Shown here: one piece after another, positions 14,939 to 23,556 of the stretch
Numbering within the stretch: the first letter of the stretch is position 1
Layout: each line of letters opens with the position of its first letter
Origin: Igneacidithiobacillus copahuensis
Lineage (GTDB): Bacteria; Pseudomonadota; Gammaproteobacteria; Acidithiobacillales; Acidithiobacillaceae
NCBI RefSeq assembly: GCF_018854015.1
Contig: NZ_JAAXYO010000165.1
Span: 1 to 64,000 of the forward strand
Direction of reading: 5' to 3'
DNA: 64,000 nt
Notes under the pieces: generated by a model
Seen by the model: only the letters and a program-made list of their open reading frames with translations
Database searches by the model: none
What the model was told of the DNA's origin: nothing
Program-made: the position numbers and the translations under genes

Positions 14939-17431
14939 GTGTCTGCCGCCAGCGAGGAGATCCTCGAGCATCTGGAAGCGGTCAGTTTTGTCGCCGGACG
15001 CGATGCTCGGGCGGCCGTGCCCGCCGTTGAAGCGCTCGGCGAGGCAGCCGTCTTGCGGTATCTGGAGACAGGCCGCGATCTCTTTTTTTATGACCGCGAG
15101 GCGGGCAAGGCCTTTTTCCATGCAACCGAGACTCTGGTGCGCGCCTTTGGCGGTCTCGACCCCTGGCTCGAACAGGCGCGCATCTTCCTGACCCAGCGCG
15201 GCACCTTTCGTGCAGCGGTAGGGTATTTCGAGCAAGCCGCCCAGGCTCGCGAGGAATACGGCGTGGCCGGAGAGAAGATCTGGTACGAAGAAGGCGCGGA
15301 CTGGATCGGTCGTCATGTCGATAGCGCCGCGGCGTATTTTCGCACGCCCATCGCCCGGCTCTTTGGCAGCTATGGTGCCGAGGACCTGCGCACCCTGCTG
15401 GCGCCGGCACGGGAGCTGGCCAAAGGACGTCTGGGGCTGGCCAGTTACCTCGAGGGTGCAATCAAGGTGCGCGCCATCTGTGGATTGGATGGGGTACAGG
15501 ACTGGGCCTTGCGCGGTCGCGACATTCTTGCCGCCGGCCGCATTCGCGGCGAGGCCTGGTACAAACTCGAAAGCGACGAGGCCCGTGCTTTTTTGCTGGA
15601 GGTCTTGCCGGGCTTCCGCATCGGTCCGCACAAACGGCTCTTTGCCCTGCTCTTGCAGGCCTGGACGGGACTGCATCTGCCCTTTGAGGACGGCGACTGG
15701 AGTGTAGAGGGCGGGCGCAGCTTTCTCGAAACCGATGGCCGCAGCCTCTTCGTGCCGGCGGTGATGCCCGATCGGGAGGAGGCCATCCTCGCCTTCTACC
15801 ACACTGGTGCACATCTCGCCTTTGGCAGCTACGATGAAGACGCTATCCATGCGCTCTTCCGCGAAATCGGTACGGAACATCCGCCGCTCGACGCCGATCA
15901 GCGCATCACCTGGCGGCCGCTTTTTGCCCAGTTTGGTCAGGATCTGCTGCGCTTTCAGCTGATCTTCGACATTCTGGAAGACCTACGCGTCGATCTCGCC
16001 ATGGAACGCGAAATGCCAGGTTATCTGCCGCGGCTGCTGCGCGTCGCGGAGCAGCGGTCGGTGCCCCCTGGTGCGGCCGGGGCCTATTGGCGCGAGGCCC
16101 TGCAGCTTACTCGTTCCGCTGTATCCGGGCAGCTCCCCAGCGAATTGGCCTCTCTTGCTTCTCCCACCGCTAGCATCCTCGACGCCTTCCGTCTGGCCTT
16201 GGCACGCTACGCGCACACCGGGCTTCCCGCCATCACTCTGGCGGAACGAGCGGCAGCATTCCTGCCCGGACACTCCCCCAATGCCGCGCGGCCCGTCTAC
16301 CCCCGCAAACATGGCCAGACTGAGGTGGTGGAGATGGATGCTGGGGGGCAACTCGGTGCTGCCGGCCACAAAGAAAAGCCGCGCGAAGCGCCGCAGCAAG
16401 CGGAAGGCAACGATCCAGACATGGAGATCCCGCCCGAGGACATTCAAGGTACCGGTGGCCGGGTAGGGGTGGGGATTCCTATGCCGGCCAAGGTGCATGG
16501 CAGTGGCCGCGGGGTGCAGGGGCCGAAAGGCGGTTGGCCCTACAAGGAATGGGACTACCGCCAGGAAAAGTACAAAGACAACTGGGCACGGGTGCACGAG
16601 CGCAAACTGCGCGAGCAGGACGAGGCACGGGCAGTGGAGATCGCCGCCGAGTATGACGGCACCATGCGCCGCCTGAAGAAGGCCCTGCAAGCACAAAAGC
16701 CAACGCGCATGGCACCATTGCGGCGACAAAAGGAAGGTGAAGAGCCGGATATCGATGCTGCCGTGCAGTTTGTCGTCGAGCGTCGCGCCGGGCAGAGCCC
16801 CAAGGCCAATATCTACCGCCAACGCCGACCCTTGCAACGCGATACTGCCGTACTCCTGCTGGCCGATCTCTCCACTTCGATCATGGCCGAGGCGGCAGAC
16901 ACCGGCATTCGTGTGGTCGACCGCCTCCGCGCGGCCATGTTGCTCTTTGGCGAGGCCCTGGTCGAGGTGGGCGATCCCTTTGCTCTCTATGGCTTTGCCA
17001 GCAAGTATCATCAAGAGGTCCTGCTCTACCCAATCAAGCGCTTCGACGAGCGCTTCGACGCGCGGGCACGGGCGGTGCTCGGTGGCCTGAGCGGACGCCT
17101 GGCAACGCGCATGGGTGCGGCAATTCGTCACAGTACCCGGCAGTTGCTGCGCAGCCCCGCGCAACGGCGCTTGCTGTTGATTCTTTCGGATGGGCGGCCG
17201 GCTGATTACGACGATGGCGGTGACCCCCGCTATCTGCAGGAAGACACGCGCATGGCGGTGCGCGAAGCGCGGGATCTCGGGGTACATGCCTTCTGTATCA
17301 GTCTCGATCCGCGCGGCGGCGATTATCTGCCCCTGGTCTTTGGGCAGGGGCACTATCTGGTCCTGCCCCAGATCGACCATTTGCCGCAGCGACTTCCGGA
17401 AATCTACCTGCGCCTGCGAGGGCATGGATGA
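14939..17431 (+). CDS. cbbO: CbbO/NorD-type VWA-domain adaptor
   Basis: An 830-residue protein pairing with CbbQ. A long helical N-terminal region (about residues 1-440) is followed by a Gly/Pro/Lys-rich linker (about 450-560) and a C-terminal von Willebrand A domain. The MIDAS metal site is visible as DLSTS near residue 644, with the later LATRMG and LSDGRPAD elements. In the Rubisco-activase system this domain bridges CbbQ to Rubisco. The start is GTG 14939, seven bases after cbbQ, and the end overlaps the deacetylase gene by four bases. The length is typical of CbbO and longer than most NorD proteins. Confidence 0.85.
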   Translation: MSAASEEILEHLEAVSFVAGRDARAAVPAVEALGEAAVLRYLETGRDLFFYDREAGKAFFHATETLVRAFGGLDPWLEQARIFLTQRGTFRAAVGYFEQAAQAREEYGVAGEKIWYEEGADWIGRHVDSAAAYFRTPIARLFGSYGAEDLRTLLAPARELAKGRLGLASYLEGAIKVRAICGLDGVQDWALRGRDILAAGRIRGEAWYKLESDEARAFLLEVLPGFRIGPHKRLFALLLQAWTGLHLPFEDGDWSVEGGRSFLETDGRSLFVPAVMPDREEAILAFYHTGAHLAFGSYDEDAIHALFREIGTEHPPLDADQRITWRPLFAQFGQDLLRFQLIFDILEDLRVDLAMEREMPGYLPRLLRVAEQRSVPPGAAGAYWREALQLTRSAVSGQLPSELASLASPTASILDAFRLALARYAHTGLPAITLAERAAAFLPGHSPNAARPVYPRKHGQTEVVEMDAGGQLGAAGHKEKPREAPQQAEGNDPDMEIPPEDIQGTGGRVGVGIPMPAKVHGSGRGVQGPKGGWPYKEWDYRQEKYKDNWARVHERKLREQDEARAVEIAAEYDGTMRRLKKALQAQKPTRMAPLRRQKEGEEPDIDAAVQFVVERRAGQSPKANIYRQRRPLQRDTAVLLLADLSTSIMAEAADTGIRVVDRLRAAMLLFGEALVEVGDPFALYGFASKYHQEVLLYPIKRFDERFDARARAVLGGLSGRLATRMGAAIRHSTRQLLRSPAQRRLLLILSDGRPADYDDGGDPRYLQEDTRMAVREARDLGVHAFCISLDPRGGDYLPLVFGQGHYLVLPQIDHLPQRLPEIYLRLRGHG

Positions 17432-18609
17432 ACGAGGCCGCGCTCCTGCAGGAGCGGATTCCAGCAACGTCTCCGGCGCTCTTCGTGGGGGCGGCGCGCT
17501 ATCGCCGGAACAGCTACGGCAAAAATCATCCCCTGGCCATTCCGCGCGTCTCTTTGACCCTCGATCTTATCAACAGCTACGGGGCGATGGGTGCAGGGGA
17601 GTATCGCCTGGGCCGCCCTGCCAGCCATATTGAGCTCTGGGGCTTTCACACCCGCGAGTACATTCAGGCGTTTGAGAAGGCGCAGTTTCGGGGTCGCGTC
17701 ACCGATCAGGATCGCCGCGTCTACCAGCTTGGCACCTTGGAGAACCCCTATTTCCCGGGTTTTTTTGACACCCCTAATCTGGCAACCGGGTCGAGTATCC
17801 AGGCGGCCGAACTGGTGTTGCAGGGGCAGACGGCCTTCAGTCCAGCGGGGGGGATGCATCATGCAGCGCCGCATCAGGCGCGCGGGTTCTGTTATCTGAA
17901 CGATCCGGTACTGGCCATTCAGCGGCTGCGTCGTACGGGTCTGCGGGTATTGTATTGGGATCTGGACGCACATCATGGCGATGGGGTGGAGGCTGCCTTC
18001 GTCGATGATCCCTTGGTGCAGACGGTTTCCATCCACATGGATACCGCCTATGCCTATCCCTTTCATGGCGGCGGCCTCGCTGACCAGGCCGGTGGGGCGC
18101 TGAACCTGCCACTGCCGCCGGAGGTCAACGACACGGAGTACCGGCAGGTATTTACCGCTCTCTGGCCGCGGGTGATGGAAAGCTTTACGCCAGAGGTGGT
18201 GGTATTGCAGGCAGGTACCGACATCCTTGCCCCAGATCCACTCAGCAAGTTTCGCATCAGTAACGTCTTTTTTTGGGAGATGGCACGGCGCATCGTGGCC
18301 GACAGCCCGCGCCTTTTGGTGTTGGGCGGGGGCGGTTATCATCCCATCGCCCTGGCGCGCTGCTGGACTGGTCTCTGGGCGATTCTCTCCGGCCGGGAGT
18401 TGCCGGCTACCCTGCCTGCGCCCGGCCGCGCGCTGCTTGCAGCGGTGGACTGGGAGCTCAATGATGAAGACGCTCCGGATTATTCGCGGCAGTTCGAACG
18501 CCTCGATGACCTGCCTTGTGAAGGCCCGATACGGGCGGAGATCGGCGAGCGGCTAAGAGCCCTTTTCCAGGAGCACCCCCTTTTCCGCGATAGGAGAGTC
18601 CAGGTATGA
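17428..18609 (+). CDS. histone-deacetylase-fold enzyme (AcuC-like)
   Basis: A 393-residue member of the class I/II deacetylase superfamily that includes AcuC and acetylpolyamine amidohydrolases. The active-site landmarks look complete: paired histidines in GGMHHAAPH, zinc ligands in DLDAHHGDG, the further Asp in QAGTDIL, and the catalytic-loop tyrosine in GGGGYHP. It should therefore hydrolyse an acetyl-lysine or acetylamide bond. It overlaps cbbO by four bases and the following reductase gene by four bases. Coupling a deacetylase to a CbbQ-CbbO machine suggests it may act on the same client, or on acetyl-CoA synthetase as AcuC does; neither is proven. Confidence 0.85.
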   Translation: MNEAALLQERIPATSPALFVGAARYRRNSYGKNHPLAIPRVSLTLDLINSYGAMGAGEYRLGRPASHIELWGFHTREYIQAFEKAQFRGRVTDQDRRVYQLGTLENPYFPGFFDTPNLATGSSIQAAELVLQGQTAFSPAGGMHHAAPHQARGFCYLNDPVLAIQRLRRTGLRVLYWDLDAHHGDGVEAAFVDDPLVQTVSIHMDTAYAYPFHGGGLADQAGGALNLPLPPEVNDTEYRQVFTALWPRVMESFTPEVVVLQAGTDILAPDPLSKFRISNVFFWEMARRIVADSPRLLVLGGGGYHPIALARCWTGLWAILSGRELPATLPAPGRALLAAVDWELNDEDAPDYSRQFERLDDLPCEGPIRAEIGERLRALFQEHPLFRDRRVQV

Positions 18610-19751
18610 GTGACACCCCTGATCTAGTCCCTGGTGCCGCCAACAGTCTGGCGACCAAAAAGTATGCCGAACGCTTTGTTGCGGCGGGTCTGCCCGAGGG
18701 ACATTACAGTGATTTTCTCAACACCCGTATCAAGCTCTCTTCCCTTGGCGTGGGCACCTTCCCCGGCGCTATCGACGAGGTAACCGATGTGGCAGTTGCC
18801 GCCATTGTGGCGCAAGCCCTGCAATCGGGGATCAATGTGATCGATACCGGTGCCAATTACCGCTATGGAAGAGCAGGCCGCGCGGTAGGTGCCGGGATTG
18901 CCAAGGCCCTGCAGGCGGGTATACAGCGGGAGGAGTTCTTCGTGCTGGGTAAGGGGGGATTTCTCACCTTTGCCAATGGGAAACCAGAGAATCTCGAAAC
19001 CTTCTTTGCCGAGGAGGTCGAGGCCAAAGGACGCGGCAAAAAAGAAGATCTTGCCCATGGTATCCACTGCCTCAGCCCGGAATATCTCCTTTGGCAACTC
19101 GATGAGCTGCGCGCGCAGACGGGCCTGGCAACCCTGGACGCCTTCCTGGTGGATCAGCCCGAGGTGCAAATCCCCGTCATCGGCAAGGAGCAGGTCTACC
19201 GGAAGTTGATCGAGGTCTTCGCCGCGTTGGAGGGTGCGGTGGCGGAGGGCAAACTACGCTACTACGGGATTTCCACCTTCAACGCCTGTCGGGTGGAGAC
19301 CGATAATCCCTTGTTTCAGTCGATGACCAGCCTGCTGGGCTTGGCGGAGAAGGCGGCGGGGGAGGGTAAACGCCACCACCTGCGTATCGTCGAACTTCCC
19401 TTCAACGCGCTGATGCCCGAGGCCTATACGCGCTTCAGTCAGGTGACTGGCCAAGGGAACATCGCGTCTACTATTCAGGCGGCCTATCAGCTCAAGCTAA
19501 CCGTCATGGCCAGTCATCCGCTGGGTAAGGGGCTGCTGGGGCGGGAAGAGGTGCCATCATTGCAAGAGGCCATGCCCGAGCTGGCCAATGCTGCGCAGCG
19601 CGCTACGCAATTTGTCCGCTCGACGCCCGGAATTGCGGTAACCCTGGTGGGTATGAGCAACCCCCTGCACTTGGCTGATTTTCTCGCCGTTGCCCAGCAG
19701 GCGCCTCTGGAGAAAGAGCGCTTCCTGGCCATGTTCGAGAAGGAGAAGTAG
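18606..19751 (+). CDS. aldo/keto reductase family protein
   Basis: A 381-residue TIM-barrel protein of the aldo/keto reductase family. The Asp and Tyr of the usual catalytic tetrad are visible in VIDTGANYRYG, and the Lys in LGKGG. Where most members have a His (LIH.P), this protein reads LVDQPEV, so the fourth residue is altered. It ends with the VGM.NPLHL segment that usually binds the cofactor phosphate. It is the last gene of the operon started at 13715. The substrate is unknown, and the altered site may change its chemistry. Confidence 0.82.
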   Translation: MSDTPDLVPGAANSLATKKYAERFVAAGLPEGHYSDFLNTRIKLSSLGVGTFPGAIDEVTDVAVAAIVAQALQSGINVIDTGANYRYGRAGRAVGAGIAKALQAGIQREEFFVLGKGGFLTFANGKPENLETFFAEEVEAKGRGKKEDLAHGIHCLSPEYLLWQLDELRAQTGLATLDAFLVDQPEVQIPVIGKEQVYRKLIEVFAALEGAVAEGKLRYYGISTFNACRVETDNPLFQSMTSLLGLAEKAAGEGKRHHLRIVELPFNALMPEAYTRFSQVTGQGNIASTIQAAYQLKLTVMASHPLGKGLLGREEVPSLQEAMPELANAAQRATQFVRSTPGIAVTLVGMSNPLHLADFLAVAQQAPLEKERFLAMFEKEK

Positions 19752-19788
19752 GGTCTATATTCTCCTTACTGAGCAGAAAAGACGTTTC

Positions 19789-20373
19789 CTACGGCCGCTC
19801 GGTGTCGCTTTCCTTTTTCTTTTTGCTGATCTCGGCGAGGAGGCGCTCCTGTTCAGCAAAGGACAGGCGGCGGCTGCCGGCCGTGAAACCTTTTTTGGTC
19901 GCAGCAGGTTCGGCCGGATGTCCAGCGCGTTCGCTTTCCTTGACGTTCCGGTATTCCCGTAATTCCTTCTCCCACTGCTGGCCGGCATCGAGGTTTTCCG
20001 GGCGCCCCTGAAAATCCTTGGGCGCCGCTGGCGTCTGCTGCGCAAACCAGGCCGCCTTGCGTTGCTCACGGTTGTGTTGGCTCACCCAGTTGCCCAAGTG
20101 GCGCAAGTCGATCAGCGCGGCGACCAGTATCAATACCCCCAGGCCCAAGGGAAACGGCCATGGCAGTGTCAATGCGAGGATGACCACCACCAAGCTGGCG
20201 ACAGGATATGCCCAGGCCAGTGGGCGCTGTAGATAAAACCGGTGTAGGCCAAGGAGGAAGCCTAGCCAGGTTAGGTATGCGGTAGTGGTTTTTTTTTGCA
20301 GTTGCTGCAGGCGAATCTGCACGCTCTGCAGCCCCTCGCCCTTGAGGTCGAGCTTCTCCCAGGCCTTCGGCAC
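19789..20373 (-). CDS. small membrane protein with TM2-like hairpin
   Basis: A 194-residue protein. A short N-terminal helix leads into a TM2-like pair of hydrophobic segments, including LTWLGFLLGLHRFYL, a signature like the G.HRFYLG motif of TM2 proteins, then a long hydrophobic stretch around residues 55-88. The C-terminal 80 residues are charged and Lys/Glu-rich and should be cytoplasmic. GTG at 20373 follows a GGGAG site. Function unknown. It is divergent from the LysR gene. Confidence 0.7.
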   Translation of the reverse strand: MPKAWEKLDLKGEGLQSVQIRLQQLQKKTTTAYLTWLGFLLGLHRFYLQRPLAWAYPVASLVVVILALTLPWPFPLGLGVLILVAALIDLRHLGNWVSQHNREQRKAAWFAQQTPAAPKDFQGRPENLDAGQQWEKELREYRNVKESERAGHPAEPAATKKGFTAGSRRLSFAEQERLLAEISKKKKESDTERP

Positions 20374-20396
20374 AAGTGATCTCCCGGAATAATGTG

Positions 20397-20425
20397 TTGA
20401 ACCGCTCTGATATTACCCCTAAACT
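20397..20425 (+). promoter_or_regulatory. candidate sigma70 promoter of the lysR gene
   Basis: TTGAAC (-35) and TAAACT (-10) are spaced by 17 bases and lie 30 bases before ATG 20455. It sits in the divergent gap, so autoregulation by the LysR protein is possible. Confidence 0.5.
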
Positions 20426-20454
20426 CTGGCAAAGTCGCGGGCGACGGGAAAAAT

Positions 20455-21390
20455 ATGGCAGACAGACGATTGCAGGTCTTTCACACGGTGGCGCGTTTGT
20501 TGAGCTTCACCAAGGCGGCAGAGACCCTGCACATGACACAACCGGCGGTGACCTTCCAGGTCAAGCAACTGGAAGAGCAGTTCAACACCCGCCTCTTTGA
20601 TCGTACCCATAACCGCATCAGCCTCACGGAGGCGGGTATGGTGGTGTACGAATACTCAGAACGGATTCTGTCGTTGTATTCAGAAATGTCCAACCGTGTC
20701 GGCGAGATGACCGGAGATCTGCGCGGCCATCTGCTGATCGGCGCCAGTACGACGATCGCCGAATACATGCTGCCGCGGGTCCTCGGCGATTTCAAAATGA
20801 AGTACCCGGATGTCCAGGTGCGCCTGCACGTCGGCAACACCGACAAGATCGTGCACATGATCGAAGATAACAGTATCGATCTGGGCCTGGTCGAAGGAGT
20901 GGTGACCAACAAGAGCCTGGCCACGCTGAAGTGCTGCATGGACAACATGATCGTTATCGCGCCTGCGGATCATGCGTTGTCGGAACATCAGACGGTTTCC
21001 GCTCGAGAACTGCTCGACTTCCCCTTCGTATCACGAGAAGAGGGCTCCGGTACCCGGGAAGTCACCATGGAATACCTCAGTCAGGAAGGTGTCGATCCCC
21101 AAGATCTGCATATCACCATGGAGCTGGGCAGCCCGGAGGCCGTCAAGGGGGCGGTGGAGGGTGGCTTGGGGGTTGCGGTTGTCTCCGAGGCAACGGTGCT
21201 CAAAGAGCTCGCCCTGGGTTCCATTGTCGCTCGCCCGCTCAATCCACCCCTGGCGCGGCCTTACTTTTTCGTTTACCAGAAACAGAAGTTCCGCAGTCTG
21301 GTGATGGACGAGTTCCTCGAATTTTCCAAAGAGCGTTGCGCCAAGGATTTTCTCACCTTGCCCAAACAACGCGGGGTGATCCGTTCATGA
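20455..21390 (+). CDS. LysR-family transcriptional regulator
   Basis: A 311-residue LysR-type regulator. The N-terminal winged helix-turn-helix (LSFTKAAETLHMTQPAVTFQVKQLEE) is textbook, and a periplasmic-binding-like effector domain fills residues 90-300. It most resembles the CysL/CbbR branch, members of which control sulfur assimilation or carbon fixation; which one is not decided by the sequence. It heads an operon with an amidotransferase-fold protein, whose ATG overlaps its stop by four bases. This coupling suggests a shared signal. Confidence 0.87.
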   Translation: MADRRLQVFHTVARLLSFTKAAETLHMTQPAVTFQVKQLEEQFNTRLFDRTHNRISLTEAGMVVYEYSERILSLYSEMSNRVGEMTGDLRGHLLIGASTTIAEYMLPRVLGDFKMKYPDVQVRLHVGNTDKIVHMIEDNSIDLGLVEGVVTNKSLATLKCCMDNMIVIAPADHALSEHQTVSARELLDFPFVSREEGSGTREVTMEYLSQEGVDPQDLHITMELGSPEAVKGAVEGGLGVAVVSEATVLKELALGSIVARPLNPPLARPYFFVYQKQKFRSLVMDEFLEFSKERCAKDFLTLPKQRGVIRS

Positions 21391-22142
21391 AGCATTTTGC
21401 GGTCGTTCAGCACAGTTATTCCGAGTTTTTGGGCATTATCGAGAGTCAGCTGGAAAAACGAGACATCGGGTTCAGTTATTTCCGTGTTTTTCTCAATCAG
21501 GAGTTGCCGAGTAGCGCGCTGACTTTCGACGCATTGTTCCTGCTCGGTGGCCCGATGTCCCCCCTGGAGCAGGACAAATATCCCTGGCTGGAACAGGAGC
21601 TGCAGACCATTGCTGCCTTTCGCAAGGCCGGACGGCCCATTGTGGGTTTGGGACTGGGAGCATTGCTGATTGCTCAGCAAGAGGGTGCGGAGTTGTCGCT
21701 GGAGCCCTACCACAATGCCTATTTTACCACCGCCCATGCGACGGAAGCGGGGCGCAACGATCCCCTGGCGCAGGCAGTCGACGGACGCCAGGTCATGGTT
21801 TGGGCAGCGGGTACTGCCCAACTGCCGGACGCCATCGAGCCCTTGGTCGTAGACGATGAAGGTCGCTGGATCGCCTTCCGACCGAATGACGGTAGCGCCA
21901 TGGCCTTGCTCTTTCGCCCGGAAATGAAGCCGGGCCTGATTGAAGACATTCTCATGGAAGAGGATCGGGAAACGCCAGACAATATTGGGGACTTGCTGGC
22001 GCAGGCGCGCGAGCTCTGGCCCGAGATGCAGAAGACCACGGATCTGGTACTGGTGGCCTTGGTGCAGGAACTTTCCTTGATGTCCGAGAAGCGTAAGCCA
22101 CGCGTTTTTTCCCTCAATTTGGCTCCGGCAGATAAATCATGA
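21387..22142 (+). CDS. class I amidotransferase-fold pseudoenzyme
   Basis: A 251-residue protein aligned with GMP-synthase-like class I glutamine amidotransferases through LFLLGGPMSPLEQDKYPWL, but the catalytic residues are gone. The nucleophile elbow reads VGLGLGALLIA, with Gly in place of Cys. The HWHGDTF-type block reads VWAAGTAQL. The F-H-(P/L)-E motif reads LFRPE, so the histidine is Arg. It should not release ammonia from glutamine. A 60-residue C-terminal helical extension follows the fold. It is co-translated with a LysR regulator and may act as a ligand-binding or protein-binding partner. Confidence 0.8.
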   Translation: MKHFAVVQHSYSEFLGIIESQLEKRDIGFSYFRVFLNQELPSSALTFDALFLLGGPMSPLEQDKYPWLEQELQTIAAFRKAGRPIVGLGLGALLIAQQEGAELSLEPYHNAYFTTAHATEAGRNDPLAQAVDGRQVMVWAAGTAQLPDAIEPLVVDDEGRWIAFRPNDGSAMALLFRPEMKPGLIEDILMEEDRETPDNIGDLLAQARELWPEMQKTTDLVLVALVQELSLMSEKRKPRVFSLNLAPADKS

Positions 22143-22495
22143 ATGCGTATGAGCGCCGCTTACTGCGCGTGAGCCGCAAGCTGGATGATGCCCAGCGCGA
22201 GCAACTGCTGACCTTTGCCGAGTTTCTTGTCAGTCGCAGAAAGGATGCGGCCGCCAATGCCGACGCTGCCGTTCTCGAACCCTTGCAGATTCCGGCGCGG
22301 GAGGGGGAGACGGTGGTCGGGGCCATCAAGCGCCTGCGCGAGGCCTACCACATGCTCGACGCCAAGGTGATGCTCAACGACACCGCCTCGGTGATGTCCA
22401 AGCATGCGGTCGGCGGCCTGCCCGCAGCAGAGGCAATCACTGAGTTGGAAAGCCTATTTCTACGCCATTACGAGCGTTATCGCGACGAACCTTGA
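22139..22495 (+). CDS. conserved unknown helical protein
   Basis: A 118-residue helical protein starting with a charged MNAYERRLLRVSRKLDDAQRE helix, with a central proline-containing linker and a C-terminal helical pair. No motif or cysteine is present. It overlaps the upstream pseudo-amidotransferase by four bases and the downstream DedA gene by one, so it belongs to the same unit. I cannot name a function. Confidence 0.75.
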   Translation: MNAYERRLLRVSRKLDDAQREQLLTFAEFLVSRRKDAAANADAAVLEPLQIPAREGETVVGAIKRLREAYHMLDAKVMLNDTASVMSKHAVGGLPAAEAITELESLFLRHYERYRDEP

Positions 22496-23124
22496 TGTTA
22501 CACCTGCTGCAGGTGGCCCTGCATTTCGATCAGTGGTTGGCTCTGTTCCTGCAGGAATACGGAGCATGGGTGTATCTCGGCCTCTTTCTCATCCTCTTTG
22601 CCGAGACGGGGCTGGTGATCATGCCCATCCTGCCTGGGGATTCCATGCTTTTTGTCTGCGGTACGCTAGCCGGCGCTGGCCATATGTCGCTGGCGATTCT
22701 GATTCCTTTGCTGGTATCCGCGGCGGTGCTGGGAGATGCACTCAATTACAGTCTGGGCCGACGTTTCGGGCCACATCTGTTTTCGGGTCGCTGGCGTCTG
22801 CAGCCCGGTCATCTGGCGAAGACCGAGGCCTTTTATCGCAAGCATGGGGGTAAGGCCATCATCATTGGCCGCTTTTTGCCGATCATTCGCACCTTTGTGC
22901 CTTTTGTTGCCGGCATCGCGCGCTTGCCTTGGGCGCGCTTTACCTCTTTCAATGTGGTCGGCGCGGTGCTATGGATTGTCGGCCTCCTGTTCGCAGGATT
23001 CTTCCTGGGTCGCTTGCCTTGGGTGAAGGCCTACCTCACCCCATTCCTGCTTTTGATCATCCTGATTTCCTTGTTTCCGGCGTTTCTGGCGTGGTTCCAG
23101 AATCGCCGGCAGACAACGGGGTAA
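22495..23124 (+). CDS. DedA-family membrane protein
   Basis: A 209-residue inner-membrane protein of the DedA (VTT/SNARE-associated) family, members of which act as lipid or undecaprenyl-phosphate flippases and help keep the proton-motive force. Diagnostic segments are ETGLVIMPILPGDSMLF and the GRFLPIIRTFVPFVAGIARLPW stretch. About five hydrophobic segments are visible. ATG 22495 overlaps the previous stop; the in-frame TTG at 22492 is less likely. It ends close to the convergent DUF805 gene. Confidence 0.88.
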   Translation: MLHLLQVALHFDQWLALFLQEYGAWVYLGLFLILFAETGLVIMPILPGDSMLFVCGTLAGAGHMSLAILIPLLVSAAVLGDALNYSLGRRFGPHLFSGRWRLQPGHLAKTEAFYRKHGGKAIIIGRFLPIIRTFVPFVAGIARLPWARFTSFNVVGAVLWIVGLLFAGFFLGRLPWVKAYLTPFLLLIILISLFPAFLAWFQNRRQTTG

Positions 23125-23132
23125 AGCGATCT

Positions 23133-23534
23133 TCAGACGGGCACGCTATCGTAGTAAGGGCCGAAGCGTTCGCCGGCTGGTCGCGCGGGGAAGATGGTAA
23201 TGATCAAGAGCGCAAGGGATCCGATATAGGGAACGAAATAAAGCAGCAACAGCCAGGCGGAAAGCCCAACGTCGTGCAGACGGCGCGCTTGCGTCGCGAG
23301 ATTTGGAAGAAAGGTGGCGAGAAGATATATCCCATAAAGTCCAATCACCAGAACGCCAGATGTCGATTTCTCCCCCGCAGAATATGCGCCGAGTATGCCG
23401 CCGAGTATGACGATACCAATGAAGATCAGAAAGTTAAAAAGGGCAAACCACCAGTATTCGGCGCGGGACATACGCCCATCGAAGCGCGCATAATTGTGGA
23501 AGATCGCATGGGTATAGGCATCGATCATACGCAT
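23133..23534 (-). CDS. DUF805 inner-membrane protein
   Basis: A 133-residue membrane protein with the DUF805 pattern: an N-terminal RFDGRMSRAEYWWF block, several hydrophobic helices, and an ARRLHDVGLSAW motif near the end. DUF805 proteins are common and have no established function. ATG at 23534 follows an AAGGAG site. It lies downstream of aguB on the same strand, 22 bases apart, so cotranscription is possible. Confidence 0.85.
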   Translation of the reverse strand: MRMIDAYTHAIFHNYARFDGRMSRAEYWWFALFNFLIFIGIVILGGILGAYSAGEKSTSGVLVIGLYGIYLLATFLPNLATQARRLHDVGLSAWLLLLYFVPYIGSLALLIITIFPARPAGERFGPYYDSVPV

Positions 23535-23556
23535 GTTACTCTCCTTGGTGAAAAAA

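Noticed and set aside
15983..17467. 494-codon open frame on the minus strand inside cbbO
   Set aside because: Antisense to the CbbO VWA region; high-GC DNA produces long antisense frames, and no motif is seen.
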